The notes: generated by a model not told the origin, from the sequence alone. A stretch of 64,000 nt of DNA from Campylorhamphus procurvoides (GCA_013396655.1 WBMV01000441.1:562821-626820), one strand, 5' to 3'. Shown: positions 1 through 14,500, counted from the stretch's first letter. Translations and numbers: made by a program.

Positions 1-1820
1 GAGCCAGTGAACTCTCGAGTTTGCTGCACTGGCAGGACCATTGCTGAACTCCAATGACAGAGCCTCGGCTGACAACCCCATTCCTCGAGGCTCAGCCCTT
101 CACCTGTTGAGAAGATGCAAAAGCATCCTACGTGAGTACTTCATTGCATTCAAGGCGAATTTTTCACAGGTATGCACCTTGTACACAGGTACATCTGTGT
201 GTGTACAAGTGTGACTATGCTGTAGCAAACTTACTATGAAAGTTGCTCTCTTAGATTCTCAGATACATTAGATTTGTAAGTTCAGCCAATAAGTGAGTTA
301 CTGTTGTGGTCAGAGTAAATTCTATAGAATCTTTTTTTAAATTGATTAAATTAGGCTATTGATTAAATGTTGTAAAGTTTAAGTACTGTTAAAACCTGTA
401 GGCCTAACTGTTGACTGTTGGTCAAATCTGAGGCTAAGTTTGGCAAGGAGACCACTCTGAACCTTGTGACTCAGTGGGAGGGTCTTCCTTATTCTTTCTT
501 TATCCTTATCCTTTCTGATCCTTATCCTTTTTTGTCCCCTGCCTCCACATAGATAATTTTTGGTTGTCTTTAGTTTAAGATTGATTGATTTTAGATTTCA
601 GTCCAATTTTTCTGTGTGCTTCAAGCATCTAGTAAGTAGCAGAGCAAACCTTGCCAACTTTGTCAAACTTCCATTTTAATATTAAACCTGCTTTAGTCAA
701 TAGCTTTGCCAGTGATTCTTTGAGCAACCTAAAGCACTCCTTCGAGACAAATTGGTCTTAAAGATGTTGTAATCAAGGTTATTTTAATAATTTTGTTCCT
801 TCCTAGCAATATGATGTCATTTGTGTGTTTTCATTCTCTCATACTGCTATAGCAAGCAGTAAATTCAAGATCAAATACTGGATATGTTTAAAACTTCAGC
901 AAGCCCATGGAGAGTGGAAAGTTTTCAGCATTTGGGCCATGGAAGCAATGCCGCGTCTCTTTGTGCTGCCATCAGCTGGTTTGCCCTTGCTTAATATTTT
1001 AGGAAAAATATGTGACATCTGTTCCTTGACATAGGGACTGGAATGCAGTTACAGAGGGTTAAAACCCAAGGTTTGCATGTTCCTTGTTAACAAACACATT
1101 CAAATCCCTTTGGAAAGCTTGATGTCCTTCACTGCAAGGTCTCTCGTGGTTAAAAACTGGACGGAATTGCTCGTAATGAGGCAGTTCAAAATGAAGGAGG
1201 CATTTAAAACTACCCTAATCTGAATACTGCATCATCTCCTCATTACCCCATCATTTGGGAATGCACACTGTCATTATTTGGTGTTTGCGCAAAACCATCA
1301 TAAAGAATTAAGAACTGAATGTTAAGGGACAGACAGATGGAAGCATAAAGTACGCTTCCTATGGATCTTGGCATTTTCTTGCTTAAGAATTGATCCTGTA
1401 TCCTTGGTATAATGCAGGATATTATGCTGCTGTGGAAGACATCCATCTGGAGTACACAGATTTACACCTTATGTGCAGGAAGCATGGTGTAGGCCTCGAC
1501 AGGAGCTGGAGCACAGGAAGATGTGGGGAGAGATGTGTCTGCCACACTGAACAGCAAGGCTATGAGATAACCATAGACCAGGGAGTGAGAAGAAATCAGT
1601 GCTCAGCCAGGGATGAGGAGCAACCAGAGCTAGGGCACATAGCTGGGGAACTTCCAATGTTCCCACTGCGTGGATGTTAGTGTCATGCTGCACCTTTGGA
1701 AAGGAAAGAATGTTACCTCAACTGGACCACAATCAGACTGGATGATTTGAGAACAAATAAGGACACTCAATAGGTTTATTTCCTTCTCAAAAATCAGATA
1801 GTTGAACCTTGGCTCCTTAC
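1..1820 (-). other. PPM1H: PPM1H intron 8 (5' part only)
   Basis: This sequence follows the exon 8 donor gtaagg and runs off the left edge. A pyrimidine-rich patch around 480-540 contains several imperfect copies of cctTATCC. Short open frames at 1390-1693 lie on both strands and have no recognisable domain. Nothing else was found. Confidence 0.85.
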
Positions 1821-1928
1821 CTCAGGAGATGATGACAGGAAAGGTTTGATGTATATATTGGAGTCGTGCACTTTCAGGTCATGGTCTCCCAGTCCTCGTG
1901 TCACTCCAATCGTGGCCATAACCCGAGC
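1821..1928 (-). CDS. PPM1H: PPM1H coding exon 8 (RGLGDHDLK motif)
   Basis: This 108-bp exon has exactly 36 codons and phase 0 at both ends. The acceptor ends gtatttccag and the donor is GAG|gtaagg. It reads ARVMATIGVTRGLGDHDLK, then VHDSNIYIKPFLSSSPE. TRGLGDHD is the PP2C motif equivalent to the SRxxGD block found throughout the family. The only evident change from human PPM1H is Ser for Ala in the last motif (SSSPE). This is the last exon inside the window. The downstream exons, with the ATDGLWD metal-binding Asp, the SGDDIS motif and the stop codon, lie beyond base 1. Confidence 0.96.
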
Positions 1929-3606
1929 CTGGAAATACAAAAAGGCAACGGGATCAAATCTTGTTACTTGCACTGTGTCAATAGGGGAAGAGATAACATT
2001 CCTACTTTATAACTGCTACAGTTAGGGATGAATTCCACTTTTTTTCCAGAAGCTCTAGATTTAACATTGCTAATCAACATCAAAGCTTTTCGTCTTCATG
2101 TCATCTCCATTTTCCTCATTATTCCAAGCTTTGTATTCATCCAGATCCCACTCTGTGTACACCCATTTTAGACTGTGACTATCTGTAAGGGACTGGGACT
2201 ATGGAAACCTAACCCAGTCACCCTGCTGCCCACAGCAGTCTATGAGAGCATTCATTCAGCAAATTATACTGTTAGTACAACAGGTTTTATAAAGAGGATG
2301 AGGAACTTAATTACTCACATAAGGAAATTGTGGCATTTTCCTATTGACATGTTGTTGTATATTCCCTCTAACAAGGAAAAGTGCCAAGGACCGCCTTAAA
2401 TTGCTGAACACACAGGTGGCAGGGGCACTTACCACAGTGCTCTCTTTCGTGGAGAGTCAGTCTACGGCAGGTCTGCGGTTACCTCAGGTCTATCACTTCC
2501 ATCCCCAAGCATCTCCCTCTGTGACGTGAGTTGTCTCCCAAGAGCTGCTGGGCTCTACTTCATTAATTCTTTTCCAAAGACTGACCAGGCAGAACCCTCA
2601 CAGGGAGCCAGGCTCTCTACGGTCTGTGTATTGCTTCCCCAAACTCCAGCTCAGCCATAGCAGCTTGTGAACAAGGGAGCTCACAGCACCAATAGCTTCA
2701 CTAACTCCTGGCTCCATAAGGCATGAAGAAAGTAAATTAAAAAGATGTGCATGAAGCATTTTGCAAATAATTATAAACCTAACCAAATTCAGAGACAAGC
2801 TGCAGGTTTGAACTTTCAAAATTTGGACTAATTCTGAAGAGTGTCTATTTATGCAATGAGATAAGAACTTGATGCAGCAGGGGAGCACTATTTAGAAACA
2901 CAGCAAGCATACAAATATCAGCAAACTGACACCACTGCATCCTTATATTGATCCTGTTGCTGCATACAGCTAAGCTTGCTGGGACCTGCACTAATGATCT
3001 CGCTGTTCTTAATCACAGAGCTGGAAACAAAGAGCACCCAAACAGAACAGTGCTTCTCCCTTTCGAGAAAAACCATCAACCTCCACACATCAGAAAAATT
3101 CAACAGTGAGTTCATGTACACTAGCTGAAGAAGGTCCAGTTAAGGGGTGTTATACTTTACAAATTCTGCCTTGATCCCTCCCCTTCCTAAATTACAGTTT
3201 CGTATCTCAAAGCACTACTAAATATCTTCCTGCCTTGTTTCAGTAAACACAAGGTATGTTGCTATCTTCATCCAGCCTAGTTATATCTTACAATGAAGCA
3301 GGACCATTTTAAGTCCATTATTTCATACAGTCTCATTGCAGCATATTTACAATGAGAGTAAAACAAAAGCAAACCGAACAAATTACTATGTTTGCTATAA
3401 AAATGCATTTTAGTATGTTGAGCTCTCCCTGCCACCCCCCAGACATGAGACTGATTTATGACAGGACCAAGATATTCTTTAAAGCTGTCAAAACAATAAA
3501 ATAAAGAGATACTGAGTGGAAAACACTGGACTGCCACAGGCTAAACTGAGTGGTAAACAGCACAAAATTCCTTCTTCCTTTTCCTGAGGAAAGCAAACGT
3601 GCCCAC
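1929..3606 (-). other. PPM1H: PPM1H intron 7
   Basis: This is the shortest intron in the window (1678 bp), with weak donor gtgggc and acceptor tatttccag. I see no repeat, gene or structured element in it. Confidence 0.92.
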
Positions 3607-3670
3607 CTTCTTGCCTTCTCCGTATATAAGGGGAAACTTCAAGTCATCTTCCTCAATGGTTTTGTATGCC
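3607..3670 (-). CDS. PPM1H: PPM1H coding exon 7 (short, weak donor)
   Basis: This is a 64-bp micro-sized exon: one base completing Trp, then 21 codons reading AYKTIEEDDLKFPLIYGEGK plus a final Lys. The acceptor follows a C-rich tract (tcctccccccacag). The donor AAG|gtgggc departs from the gtragt consensus and is the weakest of the seven. The human exon reads the same apart from the acidic run (EEDD here, EDED as I remember the human). If the donor were skipped, the frame would stay open for about 22 further codons into intron 7 before a stop. Confidence 0.95.
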
Positions 3671-4000
3671 CTGTGGGGGGAGGACAAATAGCATTTACAA
3701 AGCTTGCACTCAATTAGTGACCCAGTGCCCGAAACAAGCAGCTGTGATTTAAAAAAAGGAAAAAAAATTGTTATTTTTCCTAGGGACTCTGTCTTTGAGC
3801 CAAGATGTAAATTTCTTTTTCTGCAGAAAGGTTTTCTGTAAATAATCATCTATTTCACTGAAAGGAAAAGTGAAGACAGAGAAATATCTAATGTGCCAGG
3901 CTGCTCCTACTGCTTGCAAAGAAAGAGGTGGACTGCAATAACCTCCTAGTCAGGTAAGATAACATTGGATATAGTAGCAACTATACCATAATACAGTGTC

Positions 4001-4070
4001 ACAAAAAAAGCAAATCCAACCAACCAAAACTACAAACAAACAAAAAATCCCAACAAACAAAACAATCCCA
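4001..4070. repeat. A/C-rich CAAA-type simple tract
   Basis: Degenerate CAAA and CCAA repeats fill about 70 bp in intron 6. Confidence 0.7.
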
Positions 4071-7000
4071 AATCCATCAAGAAACTAATCAATGCCTAGA
4101 TTCACACTGTAAACATGAAAGGGTGAGCAATAAGAGGACATGTACACAGCCACGGTGTGAAACAGCTTTCTGATCCTGTTGTCACCTTCCAGGACCACTT
4201 AAACCAAGACAAACTTCAAGTGAAGAGTCTTAGGACATTTAGTGCTCATTTGGCCTTGACTGCAACAGTCAAGGTTGTCAAAGGTTTCACATTTCACAGC
4301 TGCTTTCCCATGGACAAGAGACAAGAGAAGTAAATGCTCATGCTCTGATTCTGTTTACTGCATGCCTGGGTACTCTACCTTTCACACATCCAGCTGTTGA
4401 CACTGATGAGCTGAGAAGATTAACAATTTTGCCATTGAGAAAAAAAAAAAAGGTGACAGTCATTCTCATAAACTGTAGAGTCTTGTGGTTAGTGTAACAT
4501 GTGCTCGAGCTGAGGTACTGGGGTATCTCTTCTGTTAAAGTACCTTGCCCTGGAGGGGCATGCTTCCCTTCGTAGCACAAAATTGCCCCTCCTCATTCTT
4601 TCTCTGCATATTGTGCTTCCCTCCTGTCCCTTCCATGCCCAAAGGCCCTGGGGTGATACCAAAGTCATCCCAAGTGCAGGAGCGAGTGCTCTCCGCAGAA
4701 GTGGAAGGGACATGCGCGAGGAGGGAAGGTGCTGCGGCGGGTCCCGTCACCACTGCCAACACCTGCTGAGTAGCTCTCCAGCTCTCCAGGCTGGCCCCTT
4801 GAGCTCCAGGGAGTCACATTTGATCAGGTTTAATCAATGTTAAGGCTGTGACATAAACCATCAGGAAATTTAAAATTAAGAGCAAAATCCCCTATTGTAT
4901 TTGAACTGCCCCCTGCTTCACCAAAACAGACCTGTGATCAATAAATGGCGCTGTACTACACAGCTGTACAGGCTGCATCACCCACTCGGACTTCAAGAGT
5001 GTACCATACACATTTAAGTCCCACCTTTACATTTCCCAGTAATCTCAGGAAGGGCTCATATTAGCATTTCAGGCATGAATGGAGCAGGGCAAGGAAAAAG
5101 GGAAAAGCAACCAAAATACACAGAAGAAACAGTAGTGGAGGACTTCCCTCCCATACTACAAAATATTACTATGTATGAAAACCCAAAATGAAATCAGGTG
5201 AGGTGTGCAAACACAGTGGGTGCTTCATGGGACACCATGTAGTCATGAATATCTTAGTATATAAGCATAATACTTGGGCATCTCTATAAGAGACAATATA
5301 GTGAAGGCATTTAAATGGCATTTTTTTCTGGGGACAGCAAATCAATTAGCTCTTAAACCAAACAAAGAGGCACTAAACACTACAAGTAGCCCACATGATA
5401 ATACTCCCCTGATGTTTAAATCCTGGAATAGCACTTTGTTGGGAAGGATGAGTCAGTCATGGACCTCACTCTTGTTTCTTCCTTTATTTTCAACAGGGAA
5501 TAGCTAACATCTCTGCCTCACTCACTAAGTTGGATACCCTGGTTTGAATATGGAGCAAAAATTTTACCATCCCTGACTACTAATGAACATGTACCAAAGC
5601 TTCCAGCTGGACCGATAGGGCCAGGAGCCCTGACAAAACCTCCTTGAGGAGTCTGAGCTGTTCCTTCCATAGAGTCAGTTGTACTGTGACACCAAGAAAA
5701 AGGGTGTCAGCTGAATCTGTTTTAGGCATCAGAGTCAAATGACTAATCAAACCACAAGCCTGAGGAAACAACCATTCCTACTGGATTTTCAAACTGTACA
5801 TATTTGTAAAAATAGGAAACAAGACTAAGATGATGTGACTTAACTATTTGACCCTTGTTAAAGGAAAAATAAACTTATTTTTTACCCACAAACTATATTA
5901 TCTGCAAGATAACTACAAATACTTAAGACTAAAGCCCTCACTTTACACTGCTCTATAAGTAGTAGCCAAAAGCAGGAACCAAACTTTCTCTCTCTTTTCT
6001 CCTTATGTTCTCCTGCATAACACCTCACATTGACTGTGCCTTTATTAGGGACAAGGAAAAAGTATCATTTAGGCCAGTGTCCTTCAAAGGAATGGTCCCC
6101 ACTGACGAGTCCAGCATCTTTTATGGAACCATTATAAGGACGACTATCCCTAGGACCTTCAGCTGTGACACAAAGGTGTAAGGATCCTGAAAGAGGCCAC
6201 ATTGCAAGGGCTGCATCTAACTTGTTCCATCAGCAGATTAGGAAGAGCAGCTGGCTAGCCTATGACCTCCTGAAGCTAGACAACTAAGTGAGGGAGGCAC
6301 AAACAGCTACAGTGATTTGTTTTGTGGTTTCTCACAGCAAATCACCTCTTGGGCTCAGAACTCCGATGTCAAACTCCACTCAAACATGCTTTTCTGTTGA
6401 TGTTGCTATTGCCTGAAAAATTATCAGCACTTAAAAAACAATGCTCAGAACTGCAACCACAGCAGTGGAGCTGGCACAGACGCACTGAAAAGCAATCTGG
6501 GGCATGCTAGAAAAGTACTCATGCCCTGCATTACTAGAGAAACAGAATTAATAATATACGAGTGTGTGGTTTGCTGCAAGAGAAGGATGAAGGACAGCTT
6601 TTCAGCTAGCAGCTCAGCAACTGCACTGGGGAGAAGGAAGGAAGCTATGAAGTTCATTTTAATTTATGCCCTGTGAAACCTCCTGTACATTGTAAGTGGG
6701 TTTACTTCACACAGGCTACAACCTTCTGGACTATTTATCTCGATTTTATGTAATAAAGTTGCATTTATACCTTCATGTGCTGTTTAGAGTGCGCTGTATA
6801 TAAAGATATAATACAGTAGTAGGTATATCAAACACAGACATACAGAGAACCTGAGGGGATGCTTTGGCTTTTTTAGTGCCAACATGGCCTTATTCAGCCC
6901 TCTGTGTAATTCAACCTAGCTCACTGTCTTAAGAATACAACATTGCAACCCTTCACTATCCCTTATCTTCCTCATCCACACACCAGGAGGTTTTGGTGGC

Positions 7001-10000
7001 CACCAAGGCATGACAAGAAAGGTTATAAAGACAAGGCAATGCTATTGCTTCCTGCTCTGAATTAGCCTAAAGCTTGTTATGTGCTTTTGCCACGTAAACC
7101 TCTATTTTTCCAAATGGAAAAACAGGGGGAGCAGAGGGGGAGTAGAAAAGGCAAGCTTATGCCCAGCTAGATCTAGCTGCATTTTTTTTAGTTAACTTTG
7201 TTTCTTCTTTTCATTTCAAAAGAATTATGACGTGCTACTGCTGTCCAAAAATACTGAACTAGGGCTTGACATATGTACCACCCACAAAGTTACATTTGGA
7301 CTCAGGATCAACATTTTGGAAAACCGGGCCAAATCGCACCAGGAGCCAAAAGAGATGTCAGAACAAAAGAACTAGGACTGACATGATGTTACTCATATGC
7401 TAAATGGAATTTGCTCTAAATGCATGGTGAAAAAATCACCAGAAGCTGCTAAATGCACAACACAATCCATAGAAAAAGTTTCATACAGTGCTGAGGTCAC
7501 ACGCAGTGCTTTAGGCTCTCTTTAAATAAAAGATTATCAAAGTTACCTGCATATTGCTGGGTCAGAACTTGAAAAACCAGTCAGCTCCCCCATGCAGATT
7601 TCAGAGCCAAAGACTAGACAATGTCTTACATGTGTTACGAGTTCTCCTGCCATACAATTTGTTCTTAAAATTTGCCTTCTGAAAGCGCACACGAATTCAC
7701 AGAAGAGTAGAAGCTGTTGATGATCAAAACCAAAATCCATATTGTTTTCTTTCACAGCAAACTGTGTAAGGTTACTGGTCATGAAAAGTATTGCATTGGC
7801 ATCCCCAGGCACAACAGATGGTGGCAAAAAGACAATCTATCCTGACCGGGAAGGTCCAGTTCTGTGCATGACAGGAGAATCCAGACTCTGTGCTCTGTTT
7901 TTCCATGGCACTTGGCTTTAGAAAGCTGTCTGTGTTTCACATCTCTGCTAGTAACACCTGATAGTAAACTGAGAATTTCACCTAAGGAAGAGCAAGCACA
8001 GAATTAAACCCACTTGTGGAAAGCAAGCAGGAGAAAGTACTATTGCTTCAGAAATATCCTTGTTCATACTGAGTACAAGGATAAAAGCATCTCTGAGACA
8101 GTTTGCAGATTTGGCGTATTTCTAGGACCACTTTGCTACCACTGTTAAACCCCTAAACCTAGGACCATCCCCAAACACCCTCCATCTGCCCCCATTCTCC
8201 CCCTTAGCCACAAAAACTCAACCCACAACAAAACTATCGCAGCTAATTTCCTCCCACAGGCACAACCTTTTTTGGTCATACCAACAGAAAACCAGGTTTT
8301 AATCTTTAAGCAACACAAAACTTGACAGAAACTCTTCCTTTTTTTTCCCCCCTCCCACACAAGGAATCAGTGGATTGGAGCTGACCCTTTGGATAACAGA
8401 GCTTAAATCACCAGCCCAAAAGGAATTGTTGATCTGTACTGTCTATTGAACTATGGGCATGAAACCAGTGTAAGTGCATGCTTACAATCACGAAGAAAAG
8501 ATGTGTAGTGCAGGTTAGGTACAGAGACACTGAAAATTATATTATTTATGTCTCAAATCAGGCATAATCTTAAAAAATATAGTTACACATGTGCTTCTGC
8601 AGAGTCAGGATCTCTAAATCCAGACAGCATTGTCTGATACTAAGTACCCTCTGGGTAGGTTAGCTCTAATGTTCCAGCATCTCCATATCGTTCCCCTATT
8701 GCTCATCTGACACATGAAGCAAAATTACAATAAACAAAGATAGCAAAAGCACACAAACTATAATAATGTTTTTTAAGGGAAAAGATGATCACAAATCCAA
8801 ACCAATTAAAGACCAATGCACATGTGCACAAAACAGTTTTTAGGGGAAGATCTACTCTAAATCAAGATAGTCTCATAGGGCTTATTTCAAGTAAAGAAGA
8901 TGACATACACAAATTATTTCCAGAAAATTCAGAAACCCCTTCCTGTGAACCTGAAACTGTATAATGCTTGATTTTGCAAAATCCAGTTCTGTCTAATCAT
9001 CTACAAATAAAATTAAAAAAAAAAAGTATCTCAGTATGGTTCATACAAACACACGATCTCTGGCTTTGTCAAATCTGACTGCTACGTGAGCTCTGGACCT
9101 CCAGGGAGCCTTCACGGTTGTGTACGGTTGTAAGATGGAGTCTGTACTTTCAAGAGCACCAACATCACGTATTCCTGTGGAAGCAATTCCTAAGCAAAAC
9201 CAACTACGCATCTTGGCCAGTCCATTTTAAAGATTCAAGCACCAGAATTTTTTCTCAGGCTCTTCTCAGAGTGGGGCTGAATTTTTAGTTCATTCATGTC
9301 TAATGGAGCATTAACAGAAAGTGGTAGAGGAAAAGTCAGGAACAAGATGATCTACGATCTCAAGCATCTAGAGAGGTCTTTGCCCCCCAGAAAAATACAA
9401 ATCAGGAAAAAAAATTAACTGAACGTATTTTAAAAGCACTCTCCCTTACTGCTTTTGTGCTTGGGAGGCTGGGAGGGACAGAGAAGTGTACTGCAAGTAC
9501 TTTCATTCACTGCTTGTGACCTGTTGAACTTCCACTACTGAGTGACAGAAACTGTGCAGATACTGCAGCTGCACATCAAGTGGGCCCACCTTCTGCCACA
9601 GTCTCAGCACAGCAGGTCAAGTCTTTTTTCCCCCCAGTGAATTTGACATCTTGAGTGTTTCTTAAAATTTGCCTCATTTCTTCTACTTTTAGAAGACAAA
9701 CAGGAAGGTTTGTTAGCAATTTACTCTGGAGATAGAGGGGTAAGGGAAAGTGGGCTGTCAACACCCTATGGACTTAGTGCACTGTCATGGAGAGAAAACC
9801 TGCTTGTAAATTTGCATTTTGCTGTACTTCTTGTTAAAAGGATGTGATGAGGCATACGGGAGAAAGGTTGCACGTTAAACTCACAGTGCTAGCTGTGATC
9901 TCCTGGAAGCAAAGGAGATTGCTGTTCAGGAGGAATCATGAAGCTAATTCTTCTGGGAAAGATTGCTGTAGTGTAAGACAGGGCAAGCAGTGAGACACAG

Positions 10001-10956
10001 CAAGCAGAGACCTCACCATCCCACAGCAGTGCTGGAAACTCCACTGAGGAGCAAGGGGCCTCCTCACAGCCAGAAGCAGAGCCATAAATCAATCTTGGGT
10101 GACAAGGGAAAGAAAGAAGACTTCCTAAAGACCCAGCTGAGGCTATGTCAAATTTGTGCAGATGGGGAAGCCAGAGAAAGCAGGAGTGGGGGAAGAGACT
10201 CCACCTTACCAGGAGGAAGAGTTGTTTTTGCTTGAGCTTTGAGATTGAAGATTACCTCATTTCAGTTGAGTTTTCTTTTGATAAATCACACTGGGAGCCT
10301 TTTGTCTGCCCTTGCACATGCAGCATCTGATCTCGTGCCAAGGCAAAGTCCAAGCAGAGACACACAGCCAGGCAGAGACAGGTCTTAGATGTACTGCTTC
10401 CAGACGGAGATGCTCTTGCATGACTCAGACCAACCTCATTCTTGTAGCTCTCACTTGGCCCCAGGGAGGCCATTTACAAAGAGGTTTACCCCAGACTTTA
10501 GTATTGTCTTTTGTTGCAGCACTATTACTTTCCTTTTTCTGCTTTCGCCTGTCCCAAAGACACTGGCTCAGCTCCTGTGGCATGTGCACACTTGGGGAAA
10601 AGAGCCATTTGTCACTGTCAGGAGATGTGCTGTACACAGCAGGTCAGCTCTCACCTCCTGCTGCTCCTGCAGCGAGGGCTGCAAATCTTGAAAACATGCA
10701 TAACATGCACATTGCAAACAGCCATTCATCATCGCAGAGCTGTGCCCCAGACACCCAGGCACAACCCAGCAAGCTGCTCTGGTTGTGTGCACCAGAGGCA
10801 TGTTCCCTCCTGCTCCTGGCTACCTTGCAATGAGAGACAAGAGCACAGACACAAAAGCAAGGCAAGTGGCTGCAGATGACTGTTTCTGCTGCAAAAATGA
10901 TACCTCCTCTCTCTCTCCCCTCCAGAAAGGCCCAGTGTTGCAAAGGTGTCCCATAA

Positions 10957-11560
10957 TCATTAAATTATGAAAATGTAAGTTGCTGGAAGGAAATTAATAC
11001 CAGGCATGACTGGGGAAAAGGTTGCTTTCTCGTGAAGTAATTATGAAATTAAAATTTGATCTCTCCCTGGTGATTGTACAAAGGATATGGCTGAGGTCGT
11101 GAACACAACAATACAGCCAGGATTTCAGCAGAAGAAGCACAGAAGGTTTCACTAGACAAAAAAAGCTCAATTAAAGAGAAGTGGGGGGGGGGAAGGACGA
11201 CTTTTTGTAAATGACACGAATTTGGCTAAAAGGCGCAATCAAGCAGGTTAGAGAACAGGGTTTGCAGACTTCCAATTACGTTTTACAAGTTGGAATCAAG
11301 CTGTTAGGAAATACAGCTTATCTGAATAAGACTAATAATGCTAAGCTAATTAGACCCACAGGCATTAGCCAGCAGATAAATTCCGGCCAAAAAGAGGGAC
11401 ACTGTCACTTTAAATACTGCCTTGGGATCAGTGGAAAAGCTAATGAGGAGTGTCAGTTGGGGCTGTTTTATTAGGTGGTTCTCCAGAGACTATAGCCTGA
11501 GGTTTCTGTAGCAGGGCTTCTGTGCTTGATTCAATAAATCAATTTATATTAAAGGAGGGT
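10957..11560. promoter_or_regulatory. Candidate regulatory patch with TAATTA/ATTAAT sites
   Basis: TAATTA occurs at 11038-11043 and 11347-11352 (within GCTAATTAGAC). Other ATTA-containing sites lie near 10957, 10993 and 11528. A G10 run at 11183-11192 interrupts the patch. Its look resembles vertebrate conserved non-coding sequence, but conservation cannot be judged from one genome. Confidence 0.3.
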
Positions 11561-14500
11561 GCAGCACAGGCGCCAGCTCCATAAAGCATTTCTGTGGCAT
11601 TTCTCAATCTGCTCAGGCACTCCTGGGCAGGCTACCTGAATGCACTGTCAAAGGACACTGAGCCCAGCAATAAAGAATAAGATAGTGGACACATTGGCAA
11701 TATTTGTTCAAATCAACTGACACATTACCAAGCAAAACATGCACATTGGCTCTCACCAGGGTATTCTGGATCCCCAATAAGTGATTAATGAGAGCCTGGT
11801 TTTTGTGAGCCAGAGTCTGAACCGCAGACAGCAAGGCAGGCTGCACAATGAAAGCAAAAGGCATGCATCCCAAACAAAATAAAACTGCTTGAAAAGCAAA
11901 GTTGCTTTTTTAATCAGATGCTTAGAGGCTGAAAGACATTCCCTGTTGTAAAGAAAAGGGCGAGCACAGAGCAGGCTGGCAGCTTTCCAGGCAGTGGACA
12001 ATATTGACTCTAGAATAAAATGGGTTTTGCTTAGTGCTTGCCTCAGGGCACCAGGTTCCCTGCTTTGAAATAAATTATGTGAGCAGGCGATTCCCCAGCA
12101 GGGGTTGACCCTCAGGTGGGTAACCCTGTGTGCCACAGCATCTCCTCACCAGGCACAGGGACAGGGAACTGGCAAGGGCTCCGCTGCTGCTGCAAAGGTG
12201 GCACATTCAGAGGCAGCGCCCAATTCCCCTGCTCGCTGCTGCCTTGGGCTTCGGCCCACAGTGTGGTGGGCACTGCACAAGCTCAGGCCATTTCTGACGG
12301 GGTGCAGCTTAACTCTGCATGCTCCTCAGGGGCAAAGGAAGCCACCAACAAATGGAGTCAAAAAATGGACTTGTTATATAGGGCTTTTTTACCATGCTAG
12401 AATCAAGTCAAAAAGATGAAGCTTTGATCTGCAAACAAGCTTTCAAATAACTCATCTTCAATGCAAGCAGCAGAAAGGCCATTGGTTTTGTTCCAAGAAG
12501 GAGCAAAAAATTAACTTTGAAACCACAAAAGCTGATGCCTTCTGGATGCCTTTGGTTAAGTGCAGCACTATATGGCTCCTCCAGCCCCACTGAAGGCTGA
12601 GAATGGGACTCTGAAAGGAGCCACAGTAGAGGACACAGTCAACCGGAATACCATGTTTTGGGAAGGTGTCTAGGATACAAAGCAAAGTACTTCAAAATTA
12701 TTCACCCCGGTTTTACCCACAAGTGCAGAAAACCTGACCAATTGTGCCTCAACTTTTAAATAAAAGGCAGAGGAAGAGACAGAGAGCGCTAATTATGTGT
12801 AGTCCTTTAAAGGAGCAGTTTTCATCAGGTCTGCTGCCTTCTCCCCATACATTTCTACCTCAGGTTACTCGCCTCCCTTTCTAGCACTGGTCACCCTCTG
12901 CTTACATGGCCTCTAAGTCTTCCCTGATGCTTCTGTTGCCAGGACTTGCCAAAGTCACAAGGACATTTTTCTCTGATAAAAGCTTAACCTTTGCAAGCCA
13001 TGGGCCTGAAAACCCCAACCCAGAGACCCAGCTGGGACCGACTGTCAATAACACAGATGTCTGTCAGCAAATTATGGCCTGAGACAGCTCAGAGGCTTGT
13101 TCAACAGGAGCCACCGCTCTTAAGATGCCTTGCCAGTTACAGTACAGATTTTACAATGGTTGTTCAACCACAATGCACAGGGGGAGAAGGTACAGGAGGT
13201 GCAGCTCACAGTCAGCTCCCACCAAAATGGGATTCATTTTAACTATATTTAATATAGCGTCATTTCTCATCACAGCTGCAGAGAGAAGATAAAGGGTAGG
13301 AGAGCTGGAGTGAGAAGGGAAAGGCTGGTCTCAAAGCAGTTACAGGCAGCCTGGACTAGTGATGTGGTACACATTGCTCGATCAGTAGTTGTCCTAATGC
13401 TGTGGGGAAACTTGGCAGCCCTGCAGCCACTGTGGGCTGTGGAGACAAAGCCAGTGTGGAAACTTCACATAAAAAAAAAAAAAGGAAAGAAAAAGCAGAA
13501 AGAAAAAATAAAGGGCCAAATGCATCATGACAGACCCAGATACAATAACCTTTTGTAATCCAAACAAGCTGGGCAAGCCAAGCCATTGTTGAGAATCTGA
13601 AAAGCTCCAGAGCAAAGGAGGATAAAAATGAAGAAAAAAAAATCATACAGTTTCTAATAGAAAACACAGAAAACATCCTGAATTGTAAAATAAAACAGTT
13701 CATTTTCCCGAGGAAACATCAGAGCAGAGAGTGCTTTACATTCTCTCATTCAACATTTCAGTTATTAATTGTAAGAGTGACTGTTTTTTCCTAAAATCAC
13801 CTGCACCTCTCTACATGTATGTGCAAACATCAACACACAATGAGGTCAGTGAACAAGAAAAGTCTCAGACAACTGATCATCTGCACTGTATGTGATAAAA
13901 GTTCAGCAGCATTTTCATGTATCAAGCTCTGGCTGGCCATAGCTCCATCTGACATTTTCTAGAAAAGGAATATATATGCTAATTTATTCTTCATGATAGA
14001 TAGTGTCCTTAGAAACAAATGCAAAACAGACATGTCCTCAGCCACTGTGTCCTGATGCATCAGTTAAATCCATGAATTAGAATAGGAAAAATATAGAAGC
14101 AAAACCCTTGAAGTGGAAAACAATCACTAAGAAACATCAGTCACTCCAAACCATCACCTCTGAGGGCCCACCAAACTGGAAATCTAATGTCTTGTCCACG
14201 ACTTCCACCATTAAAACTGACCCAGACTTTTAGATAAACAGAAACTGATTACTTTTCCTCTGCTTAGGAGGTCACTGTACACAATTCAATGGAATACAAA
14301 CATGTTGTGCAAATACCTTGCAAAAAGAAAAGGACCCTTACTGAGAAGGGCTCTGATTTAGAAAAATGTATGGTGATAGAGCAATTCCCTCAAAATTTTA
14401 TTGTCCTGAGGCAACCAAACAAAGGGGTAACTGATGCACTAGCTGTGCAATATGGAGCAGTTAAAAGATTCCAATTCTTTTATTCAGGACAAAAATGTAG

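Noticed and set aside
10312..10970. Overlapping 100-173 codon frames on both strands in intron 6
   Set aside because: They have no recognisable domain, overlap each other in several frames, and show no splice or promoter context.
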